From: CBFGTV01 sp965652145 | GTDB taxonomy: Bacteria > Bacillota > Clostridia > Peptostreptococcales > Natronincolaceae | Length of the DNA: 49,960 bases | NCBI GenBank assembly: GCA_965652145.1 | Contig: CBFGTV010000019.1 | Location: forward strand, 1 to 49,960 | Reading direction: 5' to 3' | Shown here: piece after piece, positions 16,216 to 25,581 of the stretch | How the letters are laid out: each line of letters begins with the position of its first letter | Numbering within the stretch: position 1 is the stretch's first letter | Notes under the pieces: model-generated | What the model saw: only the letters and a program-made list of their open reading frames with translations | Told to the model about the DNA's origin: nothing | The model's database searches: none | Position numbers and translations under genes: made by a program

Positions 16216-17091
16216 TTAAATATTCAATTTTGAAATAATCCCCTCTACAAATTTTTTCACGCATATTTTTCCCCGATCCTTTTTCGGATCATTCATATGA
16301 TTAATCTCTTGTTTTACCTGTTTAAAATCAAATAATAGACCACTATATTCTAAAAACTTACTATTATAGTAATCGTCATTCCCCAGTACAGCGATATTTT
16401 CCAGGGCCTTCAAGATGGTTCTTCTAATTCGTTGCTCAATGGTTCTTGTATGAATCACGGTATTATAGAGGAGGCCTTCCTCCTTGGCCAGTTGCCGGTA
16501 AATATCCTGCAGCTGATAGTTGACAGGTGGCTTTTTCCTTTTTAAAAAAATAACCTCCTCAATAAACCTGATCAAATCCTTACAACCTGATTCGCTAATA
16601 ATTCCTATATCTGTAAAAATATAATCAATCTGTTCTTTCCACTTTTCCTTGGTATCGGAATGTTTTTCTTGTTCAATGTGAAAGACTGCATTTTTTATCA
16701 TTGCTACAGACCTTTCCAATTGAAGGTTTTGACAAACGCCCTTTATAACATTAATTACTTCAATATAATTAATGGGTTTGTGTATGAAGAATAAGATACC
16801 ATTCTCATAGGCCTTTGATATCATTCCTTCATTATCTACTTGAGAGATCATGATAAATTTACCTTTATACCCCAGAGAACGGCAGGATTGTATGATTTCA
16901 ATACCGTCCCTTTGGGGAAGGAGAAAGTCAATCAGAACAATATCAGGCTGATAAAACATAATCTCTTCCGGTGCATTCTCGCCGGTATCCAGTTCCTCCA
17001 TAACCTTACCCAGGTTATTTTTCATAATTAAATATCCTAACATTTTCCTAACATTGATATCATCATCAATAATTAAGTAAGTACTTGTCAT
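16216..17091 (-). CDS. Response regulator with YcbB/GlnL-type DNA-binding domain
   Basis: A 291-residue regulator. Residues 1-120 are the receiver: acidic pocket Asp9-Asp10, phospho-acceptor Asp55 (VLIDFLLP) and the conserved Lys in FIHKPI. The C-terminal half (about 150-291, with TRTIEQRIRRTILKALENIA) resembles the YcbB domain of Bacillus GlnL, which controls glutamine uptake and use. It starts six bases after the histidine kinase gene and lies between that gene and gltS. It most likely activates gltS. The domain match is by motif memory and not a search. Confidence 0.85.
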   Translation of the reverse strand: MTSTYLIIDDDINVRKMLGYLIMKNNLGKVMEELDTGENAPEEIMFYQPDIVLIDFLLPQRDGIEIIQSCRSLGYKGKFIMISQVDNEGMISKAYENGILFFIHKPINYIEVINVIKGVCQNLQLERSVAMIKNAVFHIEQEKHSDTKEKWKEQIDYIFTDIGIISESGCKDLIRFIEEVIFLKRKKPPVNYQLQDIYRQLAKEEGLLYNTVIHTRTIEQRIRRTILKALENIAVLGNDDYYNSKFLEYSGLLFDFKQVKQEINHMNDPKKDRGKICVKKFVEGIISKLNI

Positions 17092-17097
17092 CCAATA

Positions 17098-18336
17098 TCA
17101 CCCAATCAAAATTTGTTTTGGTATTACAATTTCAAATGTCGTTCCTTCTTCTATGTCGCAGGCTACATGGATTTGACCCGTTAATTCATCCACCATACTT
17201 TTCACATGAGACAGGCCTATTCCGGTTGAAGGGGTACCCCACTTTTCATTAAATTTAGTGGTAAAGCCCGGATTAAAAATATAGGGAAGAATTTCTTCTT
17301 CTATCCCTTCACCGTTGTCAATCACCTGGAATAGAATATGATCTTGATTGCTCTCTTGCAATACTTTAATTTCTCCGTCATCGCCACAGGCATCTATGGC
17401 ATTGCTAATCAGGTTATTTAAGATGGTAAATAGATGGTAATATCTTTGAATTTGAAAATTATCCCTGTTGTTAAAGGTAATAACGATATTTAGCTTATTT
17501 TCCCTTAAATATCGTAGGGTGTTTTCACGAATAATTGCAAACATATCGGCCAGCATCATTCTACCATTATCTTCGTAGTTATCCAAAAAGCTCTCAAAGC
17601 CCTTTAAAACCCTGCAATAATCCTTTTTAATCTCATGGATTTCCAGGGCAATTTCCAGAGATTTTTCCTTTAGTGCGCTATCTCCTTTGGTATCCTCGTA
17701 AAGGGCATAGCTTTTTTTCATAACGTTTTCAATATCCCGAGTGGATTTTTTTAAGTAGAACATTTCTGCCTGTATATTTGACACCAATAGATTTAGCTGT
17801 GCATACTTCTTCCTGTGCTCCCGAGTAATTAAGAAGAGCTCCTGCCTTTTATAAAAGAGAAAAATCAAATAGGCACTTACACTTCTGGTAACCCCAACTA
17901 AAATTACCATTTGCATAAATGGAGCAGATAAATTGTCCCCTCTTAAGAATATCTCTGTAATATTACTTATTATATCATTAAAGGCTAAAAAGAACATCGT
18001 TTGAAGGAGCCTCTGTTTATTTTCTTGTACTTTTAATAAAGATACCAGTATTCCATAGACAACATAGTAGCCGATTGAAGGGCCATGTAAAAGTAAAACG
18101 TCGTAGGGTGTTAGTGAAGAGAATATGATTCCCAATAGGCTTCTTTGTAAGAACACAGCGATCCCTGAGAAGATACAAGTAAAAAAGGGGGAAATCTCCT
18201 CCTCCACCAATAAAATTAAATTCAGTGCAATAATCGCCGCCGAAAACCGCAGCGTACTATTAAAGGGGTAAAAATTAATTTCACCAAAGATTGCTACAGC
18301 CAGGGCAAAGGCCAGATATTTTTTAAAATGCTTCAT
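17098..18336 (-). CDS. Membrane sensor histidine kinase, GlnK (YcbA)-like
   Basis: A 412-residue kinase. Residues 1-180 are strongly hydrophobic, with about five or six membrane segments and little room for an extracellular sensor. A helical linker follows, then the phospho-acceptor region with EIHEIKKDY, an unusual H-box like that of the GlnK/DcuS-type kinases. The ATPase domain has N-box LISNAIDAC, G1 DNGEGIEE and GTPSTGIGLSHVKSMV. A TTG start at 18348 is possible, but the ATG at 18336 follows TTGGAGGAAATT, so I chose it. It pairs with the response regulator and probably senses extracellular or membrane glutamate. Confidence 0.87.
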   Translation of the reverse strand: MKHFKKYLAFALAVAIFGEINFYPFNSTLRFSAAIIALNLILLVEEEISPFFTCIFSGIAVFLQRSLLGIIFSSLTPYDVLLLHGPSIGYYVVYGILVSLLKVQENKQRLLQTMFFLAFNDIISNITEIFLRGDNLSAPFMQMVILVGVTRSVSAYLIFLFYKRQELFLITREHRKKYAQLNLLVSNIQAEMFYLKKSTRDIENVMKKSYALYEDTKGDSALKEKSLEIALEIHEIKKDYCRVLKGFESFLDNYEDNGRMMLADMFAIIRENTLRYLRENKLNIVITFNNRDNFQIQRYYHLFTILNNLISNAIDACGDDGEIKVLQESNQDHILFQVIDNGEGIEEEILPYIFNPGFTTKFNEKWGTPSTGIGLSHVKSMVDELTGQIHVACDIEEGTTFEIVIPKQILIG

Positions 18337-19049
18337 AATTTCCTCCAATACTGAACTCTATAGAAAGCATCATTGCCTATGAAAACGTTATACCCATTGA
18401 TAGTAATAAATTTCCACAGATTTTTTTCTGATTAGAAGAATACAAAAATAATATCATCTATATTTTATCACATTTGGCTTGCCATGGCCTATCCAATCTT
18501 TTTTGAATGGATATGGTTAGATTGTATAGCAGGAATCAAAATTGCAGCAATAGAAAAAACCTTCGTTGCTATTTCAAATTTTTAAGCAATAGAGAGGGGA
18601 ATAATCAAAATAAAATTATTGGTTTTAAATGGATTTATTTGACAATAAAACCAACATTTATTACAATGAAATTACAATTTAAATTCTTATTTTAGTATAC
18701 ACTTAGAATTTAAGGAACCAGTAGAAGTTTGTAGGTTGAATGACAAAATATTAGAAAATTTGATTATGGAAACGATTTATTGTAAAATCATGTTACAGGC
18801 AAAGTTAATATAAAACTTATCTGAAATAGTTCACTTTTATAATATATTTATTATATTCTATTGTTTTTTTAGAAGGAGTAGGAAAAGTAAAGCAATCTTA
18901 AATAAATTATGAGAGTAGTGTAACAAACCATATATAATCAAGTAAATGGAATTACCAGCGAAGCGAAGAACATTATTTGAAGGCGCTTGTAGATTTTTAC
19001 AAAGGGAAAGGCAGGCGATAGTGCTCGAAAACAGAAAGGGGCAATATGC
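18337..19049. other. 700-base intergenic region, no convincing gene
   Basis: AT-rich and without a credible coding frame; a 62-codon frame at 18507 has no ribosome binding site and a low-complexity product. A cre-like site lies at 18380-18393 (TGAAAACGTTATAC, 12 of 14) ahead of the sensor kinase gene. The last 150 bases are richer in G and can form short stems, for example GCGCT with AGTGC around 18982-19025, so a structured leader of the next gene is possible but no known RNA class is recognisable. Confidence 0.45.
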
Positions 19050-19625
19050 ATGGGGTACAAGGAGGCTTTGTGTACATTTATAGCCTTATACTATTATGGT
19101 ATAGATCATTTGAATATTAACTTAAAACATCTTGTTCAACAGGAAACAAAGAATAATAAGCTTATTTTATTTTTCTTGGGTGATGACCTTAAACAAAGTC
19201 TGAACCACCACTGGATGCCAGAAATTCATAAGAATCCAGAATTGATTATGGAAAATCCCATTACTTATACTGTACATGCTAGAGAGAATGCGATAGAAAA
19301 TAATGTTGATAGGACATTGACAGATGCTTTAAATAATGGTTATAGTGGTGTAACCTGGTTTATTGAGGCCAAGCAGTTGATAAAGGAAACCTCAAAGTCA
19401 AGTTTTTTAGATTGGCAAAGGAGCATGAATCTTTGTTTTAATGATTCTAAGTGTAGCGTAATCAATATTTTTGACTTTGAGGATTTCTTAGGACATCAAA
19501 AATTCATTGATCAAGAGATAATTGATAGCTCTTTGAAAGCCCATCAATATGTCATTCATCAATTAAAGCTTAAGCGATCGAAATACTATATTAAAGAGAA
19601 GTCTGCAAAAAAATCTGCAACCTAA
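19050..19625 (+). CDS. Hypothetical protein, possible MEDS-like sensory domain
   Basis: A 191-residue soluble protein with no signal peptide or membrane helix. The start follows AAAGGGG by about nine bases. The N-terminal part is hydrophobic and looks alpha/beta (LCTFIALYYYGIDHL, then KLILFFLGDDL), the middle contains GVTWFIEAKQLI and FLDWQRSMN, and the Lys-rich tail is probably disordered. The order is faintly like the MEDS (DcmR sensory) domain found in some spore-former regulators, but I cannot confirm that by reading alone. It has its own terminator and no operon partner. Function unknown. Confidence 0.6.
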   Translation: MGYKEALCTFIALYYYGIDHLNINLKHLVQQETKNNKLILFFLGDDLKQSLNHHWMPEIHKNPELIMENPITYTVHARENAIENNVDRTLTDALNNGYSGVTWFIEAKQLIKETSKSSFLDWQRSMNLCFNDSKCSVINIFDFEDFLGHQKFIDQEIIDSSLKAHQYVIHQLKLKRSKYYIKEKSAKKSAT

Positions 19626-19667
19626 TAAGCCTTAAAACCTTTTGAATTGATCATAATTGATTAATTA

Positions 19668-19706
19668 GGCTGCTGGCATTTTTGCCAGCGGCCTCGCTTT
19701 TTTCTT
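19668..19706 (+). terminator. Intrinsic terminator
   Basis: GGCTGCTGGCA pairs with TGCCAGCGGCC (one G-T pair) across a T4 loop, followed shortly by a run of six T. It ends the 19050 gene. Confidence 0.85.
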
Positions 19707-19808
19707 AAGAGAAACATGGCAATTAATTTTCCGGTCGACCATAGAATGGAATCATAAAAAAATGGTTATGCTTAGTGGTAAGTAGACTAAAAAAGGGGTG
19801 TTGCCATT

Positions 19809-20108
19809 ATGAATGAAGAGAAAATTGGCGGAATCAAAACAACCATTGTAAACGAGTTAAACAGCTTCTTAGGGGAGTTGTATGATCGGTTTCATTTGCG
19901 TGAAGATAGGCTAGATGATTCAGAAGCTCTAGTGGGTATGGTTCAAAAAGCCCATGAGGAATGGCAGGATGCAGAAAAATTTTTTAACAGCATCACTGAT
20001 CCAGACTTGATTGATCATGCAATTTATAGGCTGGAGGCAGCAAAAAGCAGGTATATTTACTTATTGAAGCTGGCTAAAAAGGAGGGGGCTAAGGTGAATT
20101 TTCACTAG
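19809..20108 (+). CDS. DUF2508/YaaL-like protein
   Basis: A 99-residue soluble, helical, acidic protein of the YaaL family. Recognisable elements are the central VQKAHEEWQDAEKFFNSITDPDLIDHAIYRLEAA. A GGGGTG site precedes the ATG. In Bacillus the homologue lies between recR and bofA; here bofA follows as expected but recR is not on the upstream side. The family has no established biochemical function. Confidence 0.8.
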   Translation: MNEEKIGGIKTTIVNELNSFLGELYDRFHLREDRLDDSEALVGMVQKAHEEWQDAEKFFNSITDPDLIDHAIYRLEAAKSRYIYLLKLAKKEGAKVNFH

Positions 20109-20193
20109 GCCTGTCATATTCCCCGGGTTCAATAATATAATATAGGGAGTAGACCAGCCGTTTATTTTTCTTTTATTTGATTGGGGTGAAGGA

Positions 20194-20466
20194 ATGAACA
20201 TGGGAATAGAGCTGAATATTATATTAGCCTACGGGCTAGGGTTAATATTATTGTATATTCTTGGATGGATTTTATTGGTTCCCTTAAAGCTGATCCTTAG
20301 ATTCCTTTGGAATGGTATCATTGGCGGGATAATATTACTTCTTTTTAATTTGATAGGTGGCTTTTTTAATATTTCGTTGGTCATTAACCCAGTCAATGCT
20401 TTAGTGGTGGGTTTTTTAGGAATACCGGGGCTGGTACTTTTGCTGTTAATGGGTAGATTGCTATAA
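20194..20466 (+). CDS. bofA: BofA, pro-sigma-K processing inhibitor
   Basis: A 90-residue integral membrane protein with two to three hydrophobic segments. The C-terminal half, with INPVNALVVGFLGIPGLVLLLL, is the characteristic BofA ending. In Bacillus BofA holds the SpoIVFB protease inactive in the outer forespore membrane until the mother cell is ready to make sigma-K, so its presence points to sporulation. GGGGTGAAGGA precedes the start; an alternative ATG is two codons downstream. It follows a YaaL-like gene as in Bacillus. Confidence 0.9.
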   Translation: MNMGIELNIILAYGLGLILLYILGWILLVPLKLILRFLWNGIIGGIILLLFNLIGGFFNISLVINPVNALVVGFLGIPGLVLLLLMGRLL

Positions 20467-20511
20467 TAAATAGAGAAGGCTTTATTTAAAGAGATAACTT
20501 CGCTTTGCTTT

Positions 20512-20535
20512 AAGATCGCCAGCGATCTTTTTTTT
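20512..20535 (+). terminator. Intrinsic terminator after bofA
   Basis: AAGATCG pairs with CGATCTT across a CCAG loop and is followed by a run of T. Confidence 0.8.
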
Positions 20536-20614
20536 GTAGTAAAAAGGATATTCCCTTTTTAAAAAATATTATATAATGTATTAGATAATGATATTTTTTG
20601 ATTGGGGTGAAATT

Positions 20615-21634
20615 ATGAAAATTGGTCTTAGGACCATAAAAACAGGGATTGCTATAGGATTAACCATGCTGATGGCTAAGCTGCTAAAAATAGAATACCC
20701 CTTCTTTGCCATGATCGCTGCTTTTATTGCCATTCAGCCAACTGTATCGGATTCCTGGAGGGTCGGATTAAACAGAATGCTGGGGACCTTTATTGGAGCT
20801 GCCATTGGGCTCGTTTTTGTGGTACTGGTGCCGGGAAATTTTGTCTTTGGCGGCCTGGGAATGATACTTTTGATATATATAATGAATAAGCTCCATTGGA
20901 ATGAGTCAATTAATATCGCTGGGGTTGTTTTTATGGCAGTTTTTTTAAATCTTAGCGAGGGTCACGTTAGCTATGCCATACATCGATTACAGGATACCTT
21001 TTTAGGAATAGCCGTCGCCGTTGCTGTAAATTACCTAATTTACCCGCCCACCTATGATAACAAAGCACTGGAAGAGCTGAAAAAGGTCACGAAGGTGATA
21101 TGGAGCTTCCATGTAAGGGCTATGGATAGGCTATTAAGTCTGGATCAGCAGACAGAGGAAAAAAGCTTATTATCAGAGGGTGAAAAAACAAGTGTAGAAA
21201 AGGAGCTGTTGGCTTCAGATAACTTTATACAATTGCAGCATAAGCAAGAAAAATTAAGGCTCTATGAAGCAAATCAATTTCATGAAATCGTGCTTACAAA
21301 CAAACTGATCAAGGAAGTTTATCAACATCTATTAAATATTGAAGGAATATTTGAAAAGGGAATTAATAGTGAAATACTAACCCTGATTGCTGATGATGTA
21401 AATGCACTCAATAAAACCTATAATGATTATCGGGAGCTTGATATACAAATATTAAGCCGACAGAATCGTATCGATTTACAGCCGTTAATTGATGTCATAC
21501 GTAAGGTTAAGAAGCAATTGAAGTATTCTAAGGAAGTTCATCAGTATGCTACTGATGATGTGGTGAAATTGCTTGTTGTGGTGTATAATTTAGAAGAGGC
21601 CTTATCTAAGCTGAATATTATCCTCAGTTTTTAA
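20615..21634 (+). CDS. Aromatic acid exporter (ArAE/FUSC) family membrane protein
   Basis: A 339-residue protein with an N-terminal membrane half (about residues 1-150, four to six helices, including MIAAFIAIQPTVSDSWRVGLNRMLGTFIGAAIG) and a cytoplasmic helical C-terminal half with coiled-coil character. This is the layout of ArAE_1 proteins such as Bacillus YgaE. Export of aromatic acids is only the family name; the real substrate is unknown. An upstream in-frame ATG at 20588 exists, but the ATG at 20615 has the GGGGTGAA site and gives the family N-terminus (MKIGLRTIKTG). Confidence 0.85.
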   Translation: MKIGLRTIKTGIAIGLTMLMAKLLKIEYPFFAMIAAFIAIQPTVSDSWRVGLNRMLGTFIGAAIGLVFVVLVPGNFVFGGLGMILLIYIMNKLHWNESINIAGVVFMAVFLNLSEGHVSYAIHRLQDTFLGIAVAVAVNYLIYPPTYDNKALEELKKVTKVIWSFHVRAMDRLLSLDQQTEEKSLLSEGEKTSVEKELLASDNFIQLQHKQEKLRLYEANQFHEIVLTNKLIKEVYQHLLNIEGIFEKGINSEILTLIADDVNALNKTYNDYRELDIQILSRQNRIDLQPLIDVIRKVKKQLKYSKEVHQYATDDVVKLLVVVYNLEEALSKLNIILSF

Positions 21635-21817
21635 GCACGTTCATTCGTGCTTATTTATATTATTCGATTTTTTTTCAGGAGGTTTATAATAAACATGAAA
21701 TGAAATTAAAAAAAGGAAGGAAAACCCTGACTTGAATCGAATAATTCATAAAAGGGAGGCAAGAAAAACACTGATTTGGGGAATAGATAAAATATTGCAA
21801 TTAACAGGGGTGATATT

Positions 21818-22144
21818 ATGTCAAACGAAAAGGGTAATATTGACATAGGAAGAAACTTAAAGATGATCGAGTTCTTAAAATGTGAGCTGCTCAGCAGCAT
21901 ATCCATGCTATTTGAGGTGTTGACAAAGGGTGTAAAGGACAGCCAGGAGGCACTGCTGGAGATTCTGGCTAATATGATACTGGTGACCTATTCCCTGGGA
22001 AAAAGGCTAGGAATTGATTATTATCGAGTAGATAAAAAGGTTCAAGAGATGGCGAAACTGCATATGATAGAGGAACACCATCTGGAAAAATGGTACGGAG
22101 ACCTGTCGAGCCTGAGCCAGCATTTAAAGAACCACGAAAAATAA
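21818..22144 (+). CDS. MazG-like family protein
   Basis: A 108-residue helical protein of the small MazG-like group common next to yybS/gdpP in Clostridia. It contains the short core KMIEFLKCELLSSISMLFEVLTKG and the helix ILANMILVTYSLGKRLGI. MazG relatives hydrolyse nucleoside triphosphates, but the EExxE/ExxD metal-binding set is not clearly present here, so enzymatic activity is doubtful. GGGGTGAT precedes the ATG. It is 21 bases ahead of the yybS-like gene and is likely co-transcribed. Confidence 0.75.
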   Translation: MSNEKGNIDIGRNLKMIEFLKCELLSSISMLFEVLTKGVKDSQEALLEILANMILVTYSLGKRLGIDYYRVDKKVQEMAKLHMIEEHHLEKWYGDLSSLSQHLKNHEK

Positions 22145-22165
22145 TGATGTGGGAGTGATTTAAAA

Positions 22166-23095
22166 TTGAGTAATACACTAAATAAGCGGGGATTGGCTGA
22201 GGCTGCTATTGTTGGTATTGTTGCAGCCTTCTTGGCAGTTGCCTTTATACTAATACCCCCATTACTTTTACTGGCGATGCTTTTACCGGCTCCTTTCATT
22301 GTACTGGTGTCTAGGCATTCAATGGTTTATAGCTTGATTTCATTAGTGATTTCGAGCGTTTTGATGAGTATAATCATTGGACCTGTTTTGGCTGTGATTA
22401 ATTTACTGATATTTATACCCATGGCCCTTGTTATGGGAGATCTAATTAAAAAAGGATATGAGGAATTCAGTATAATTGGAATTGGTACAGCCATTACGGT
22501 TTTAACCATTTTTCTTCTAATACAAATTTTTTCCGTAGCTTTAAATATCAGTGTGATCAATGAAATCAGTCTCATATTACAAGATGCTATCGAGAATCAG
22601 ACGGAAATGCTCATGAGTATGAACCTACAGGTAAATAATATAAAGGAAATGGTAGATACCTTTATGATGGTATTTCCGGCAGTCATTGTGGTACATGGTA
22701 TTTTGGTGTCCTTTATTAATTACTTTGTATCCGGAGCCATACTAAAAAAGCTGGATAACAGGGAATTATCCCTTTCTGAATTCAGTAACTTTAAACTGCC
22801 AAACAATATTGTGATGGGCTCCTTTATCATTATTTTATTAACCTATTTAACAGGTTTTTTTGAAGGTATCTATACCAATACATTACTGGCCAATGTGCTG
22901 GTGATCTTTACCTTTATATTTTTTACCCAGGGGCTGGCCTTTATCAGTTATTTACTTAAGAAAATGAAGATTATAAAACCCCTTCGTATCGCTATTTTAA
23001 TTGGGATGGTTATTGTTAGCCCCCTAATGACATTGATTTCATTAATGGGTTTAATTGATTCAGTATTTGACATGCGGCGACTAAGAACCAGATAG
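22166..23095 (+). CDS. YybS-like DUF2232 membrane protein
   Basis: A 309-residue polytopic membrane protein with about eight hydrophobic segments, opening with LAEAAIVGIVAAFLAVAFILIPP. Length and position immediately before gdpP are typical for DUF2232/YybS. The start is TTG, eight bases after GGGAGTGA. Function is unknown; an energy-coupling S-component-like role has been suggested for the fold in general. It is probably part of a transcript with gdpP, rplI and dnaB. Confidence 0.85.
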   Translation: MSNTLNKRGLAEAAIVGIVAAFLAVAFILIPPLLLLAMLLPAPFIVLVSRHSMVYSLISLVISSVLMSIIIGPVLAVINLLIFIPMALVMGDLIKKGYEEFSIIGIGTAITVLTIFLLIQIFSVALNISVINEISLILQDAIENQTEMLMSMNLQVNNIKEMVDTFMMVFPAVIVVHGILVSFINYFVSGAILKKLDNRELSLSEFSNFKLPNNIVMGSFIIILLTYLTGFFEGIYTNTLLANVLVIFTFIFFTQGLAFISYLLKKMKIIKPLRIAILIGMVIVSPLMTLISLMGLIDSVFDMRRLRTR

Positions 23096-23131
23096 GCAGG
23101 GTCAGGCAGTAGTTATTTAGGAGGAAACTCT

Positions 23132-25132
23132 ATGAGAAATAATCGGTTTTTTAAATTGCTTATACCCGACACCAAAATTTACTTAATTATTATTTCTGTG
23201 TTCATAGCCTTAATTTCCTTTTACAATATTGTAATTGGAATTGCAGGTATTTTTGTGTTGGCCTATCTAATCTATTATAATTTAAAAATCAGCAATATTA
23301 GAAGAGAGGAATGGACCCGCTATATTGAAGGCCTTTCATCAGATATTGATTCTGCTACAAAGCAGGCTATTTTAAATCTGCCCATTCCCCTGACCATCAT
23401 CGAATTTGATGGTACCATTACCTGGTACAATTCTAAATTTCTTGAAGTAATTGATCGAAAGGATATACTTGAAAAGGATATTCAGGACATTGTTTCTGAT
23501 TTTAACCTAAAGAATGTATTGCAAAATAAAAAGGATAAAATCAGTGAAATAAAAATTAATGAACGATATTTTTCAGTATTGTATAATATAATTAAGCTGT
23601 CGAAGGAGCATGCCTCAAATTATATTATTATGCTTTACTGGGTAGAGAAAACCGAATATCATCAGCTCAAGAAGAAGTTTGAAGATACAAGACCTGTGGT
23701 TGCATTAATTCAGGTCGATAATTACGATGAGGTGATGCAGACCACCGATGAAGCAGTTAGACCTAAGCTGGTGGCAGAAATTGATCATCGGGTTAATGTT
23801 TGGGCAAGTCAAATAAATGGTTTGGTAAGGAAGTACACCACCGACAAATTTATTGTTATCTTTGAGAAGCAGTATTTAGCTGCCCTTGAAAGTAAAAAAT
23901 TTGAAATATTAGATGAAATACGTGAAATTAGCTTAGGTAATAGACTACCCTTAACCTTAAGCATTGGGGTAGGTCTTGAGGGTGATACCCCCTTAAAATC
24001 CTGTGAACTGGCCAATGCGGCTAAAGACCTTGCTTTGGGTCGTGGCGGTGACCAGGCAGTAGTGAAGAAAAATGAAAAAATTAGCTTTTACGGAGGAAAA
24101 ACCAAGGCCGTTGAAAAGAGAACCAAGGTGAAGGCCAGGGTAATATCCCACGCCCTGAAGCAGCTTATTGAACAGTGTGATCATGTCATGGTGATGGGGC
24201 ACAAGAATTCAGATTTAGATGCCTTTGGATCTGCCATAGGGGTTTATCGAGCTGCCCGAAACCTGAATAAGGAAGCCTTTATCGTATTGAATGGGCCTAA
24301 TCCTGCCATTAAGGTTTTAATGGACCATATTCTTCAAATGGAAGAATATCGAAAGGCTATTATCTCCAATGAAGAGGCCAGGGCACGGGCAGGCAACAAT
24401 ACCCTGCTGGTGGTGGTAGATACCCATCGGCCCAGCTTTACCGAGTGTCCTGAGCTTTTAAAGATGACCGATAACATTGTTGTAATAGACCATCATCGAA
24501 GGGGAACTGAATTTATAGAAAATACCGTATTAAATTACCATGAAACCTATGTATCCTCCACCAGTGAACTGGTTACCGAGCTTTTATATTATATGGAGGA
24601 TAAGGTAAATGTAAATCAAATAGAGGCTGAAGCCCTGCTGGCAGGAATTGCTGTGGATACAAAGAATTTTACCTTTAAAACGGGGGTTAGAACCTTTGAA
24701 GCTGCCTCTTTACTTAGGCGGGCAGGGGCCGATACCGTTATTGTGAAACAGCTTTTTCAAGATGACTTAGAAACTGTTTTAGCCAGGGGTGAAGTGGTTC
24801 GGTCTGCCAAGATTATTCGGGAAACCGTGGCAATTGCCACCTGTGAAAATGTTAAAAACATTCAGCTTATCGCAGCCCAGGCGGCTGATGAATTATTAAA
24901 TATTCGAGGGATTACCGCTTCCTTTGTCTTAGGGAAAAAGGAGGATGGGATCATCTTTATCAGCGGTCGATCCATGGGTGACATTAATGTACAGGTAATC
25001 TTAGAAAAGCTGGGAGGCGGTGGACATTTAACCGTAGCAGGGGCCCAGCTGGAGGGTTACACCATGGATGAAGCCATTAAACAGGTGGTAAAGGGAATTG
25101 AAGAATACTTTGAGGAAGGTGAAGATAAATGA
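23132..25132 (+). CDS. gdpP: Cyclic-di-AMP phosphodiesterase GdpP
   Basis: A 666-residue membrane enzyme that hydrolyses c-di-AMP, a regulator of potassium and cell-wall homeostasis. Two membrane helices lie in residues 12-50, a PAS domain near 75-170, a degenerate GGDEF domain near 180-310 (SIGVG instead of an active GGDEF loop), and the DHH/DHHA1 catalytic region near 345-655. Metal ligands are visible: His357, Asp361, Asp363, Asp430 and the DHH triad at 453-455. GGGGHLTVAG closes the DHHA1 domain. AGGAGGAAAC precedes the ATG. Its end overlaps the rplI start by four bases. Confidence 0.96.
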   Translation: MRNNRFFKLLIPDTKIYLIIISVFIALISFYNIVIGIAGIFVLAYLIYYNLKISNIRREEWTRYIEGLSSDIDSATKQAILNLPIPLTIIEFDGTITWYNSKFLEVIDRKDILEKDIQDIVSDFNLKNVLQNKKDKISEIKINERYFSVLYNIIKLSKEHASNYIIMLYWVEKTEYHQLKKKFEDTRPVVALIQVDNYDEVMQTTDEAVRPKLVAEIDHRVNVWASQINGLVRKYTTDKFIVIFEKQYLAALESKKFEILDEIREISLGNRLPLTLSIGVGLEGDTPLKSCELANAAKDLALGRGGDQAVVKKNEKISFYGGKTKAVEKRTKVKARVISHALKQLIEQCDHVMVMGHKNSDLDAFGSAIGVYRAARNLNKEAFIVLNGPNPAIKVLMDHILQMEEYRKAIISNEEARARAGNNTLLVVVDTHRPSFTECPELLKMTDNIVVIDHHRRGTEFIENTVLNYHETYVSSTSELVTELLYYMEDKVNVNQIEAEALLAGIAVDTKNFTFKTGVRTFEAASLLRRAGADTVIVKQLFQDDLETVLARGEVVRSAKIIRETVAIATCENVKNIQLIAAQAADELLNIRGITASFVLGKKEDGIIFISGRSMGDINVQVILEKLGGGGHLTVAGAQLEGYTMDEAIKQVVKGIEEYFEEGEDK

Positions 25133-25575
25133 AGGTGATTTTACTACAGGATGTGAAAGGTCAAGGAAAAAAAGGTGATGTCATTAATGCCAGTGATGGT
25201 TATGCAAGAAACTTTTTATTTCCCAAGAACCTTGCTATGGAAGCAACAGAAGGGAATATGAAGACCTTAAACGAACAAAAGCAATCCCAGAAGATGAAAA
25301 AGGATAAGGAGCTGGAGGAAGCAAAGGAGCTGGCTAAGAAAATTGACAGTCTTACTGTTGAAATAAAGGCAAAATCCGGTGAAGGAGGAAGACTTTTTGG
25401 CTCTGTCACAGGAAAGGAAGTTGTTGAAGCGTTGAATAAAACCCATGGAATTAAAGTAGACAAGCGTAAGCTGGTTTTACCCGAGCCCATTAGGGTATTA
25501 GGTGTTACAGAGGTGGAGGTTAAGGTTTATCCTAACGTTTCAGGAAAATTAAAGGTACACGTGGTCGAAGAATAG
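25129..25575 (+). CDS. rplI: 50S ribosomal protein L9
   Basis: A 148-residue L9 of normal length. The N-terminal rRNA-binding domain begins MKVILLQDVKGQGKKGDV and has GYARNFLFPKNLA; a long connecting helix (about 45-75) and a C-terminal domain with GRLFGSVTGKEV follow. Its ATG overlaps the gdpP stop, so the two are translationally coupled; the gdpP-rplI-dnaB order is widely conserved in Firmicutes. Confidence 0.98.
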   Translation: MKVILLQDVKGQGKKGDVINASDGYARNFLFPKNLAMEATEGNMKTLNEQKQSQKMKKDKELEEAKELAKKIDSLTVEIKAKSGEGGRLFGSVTGKEVVEALNKTHGIKVDKRKLVLPEPIRVLGVTEVEVKVYPNVSGKLKVHVVEE

Positions 25576-25581
25576 ATTTGA

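Noticed and set aside
18507..18695. 62-codon open frame
   Set aside because: No ribosome binding site, low-complexity basic and aromatic product, in an AT-rich spacer.
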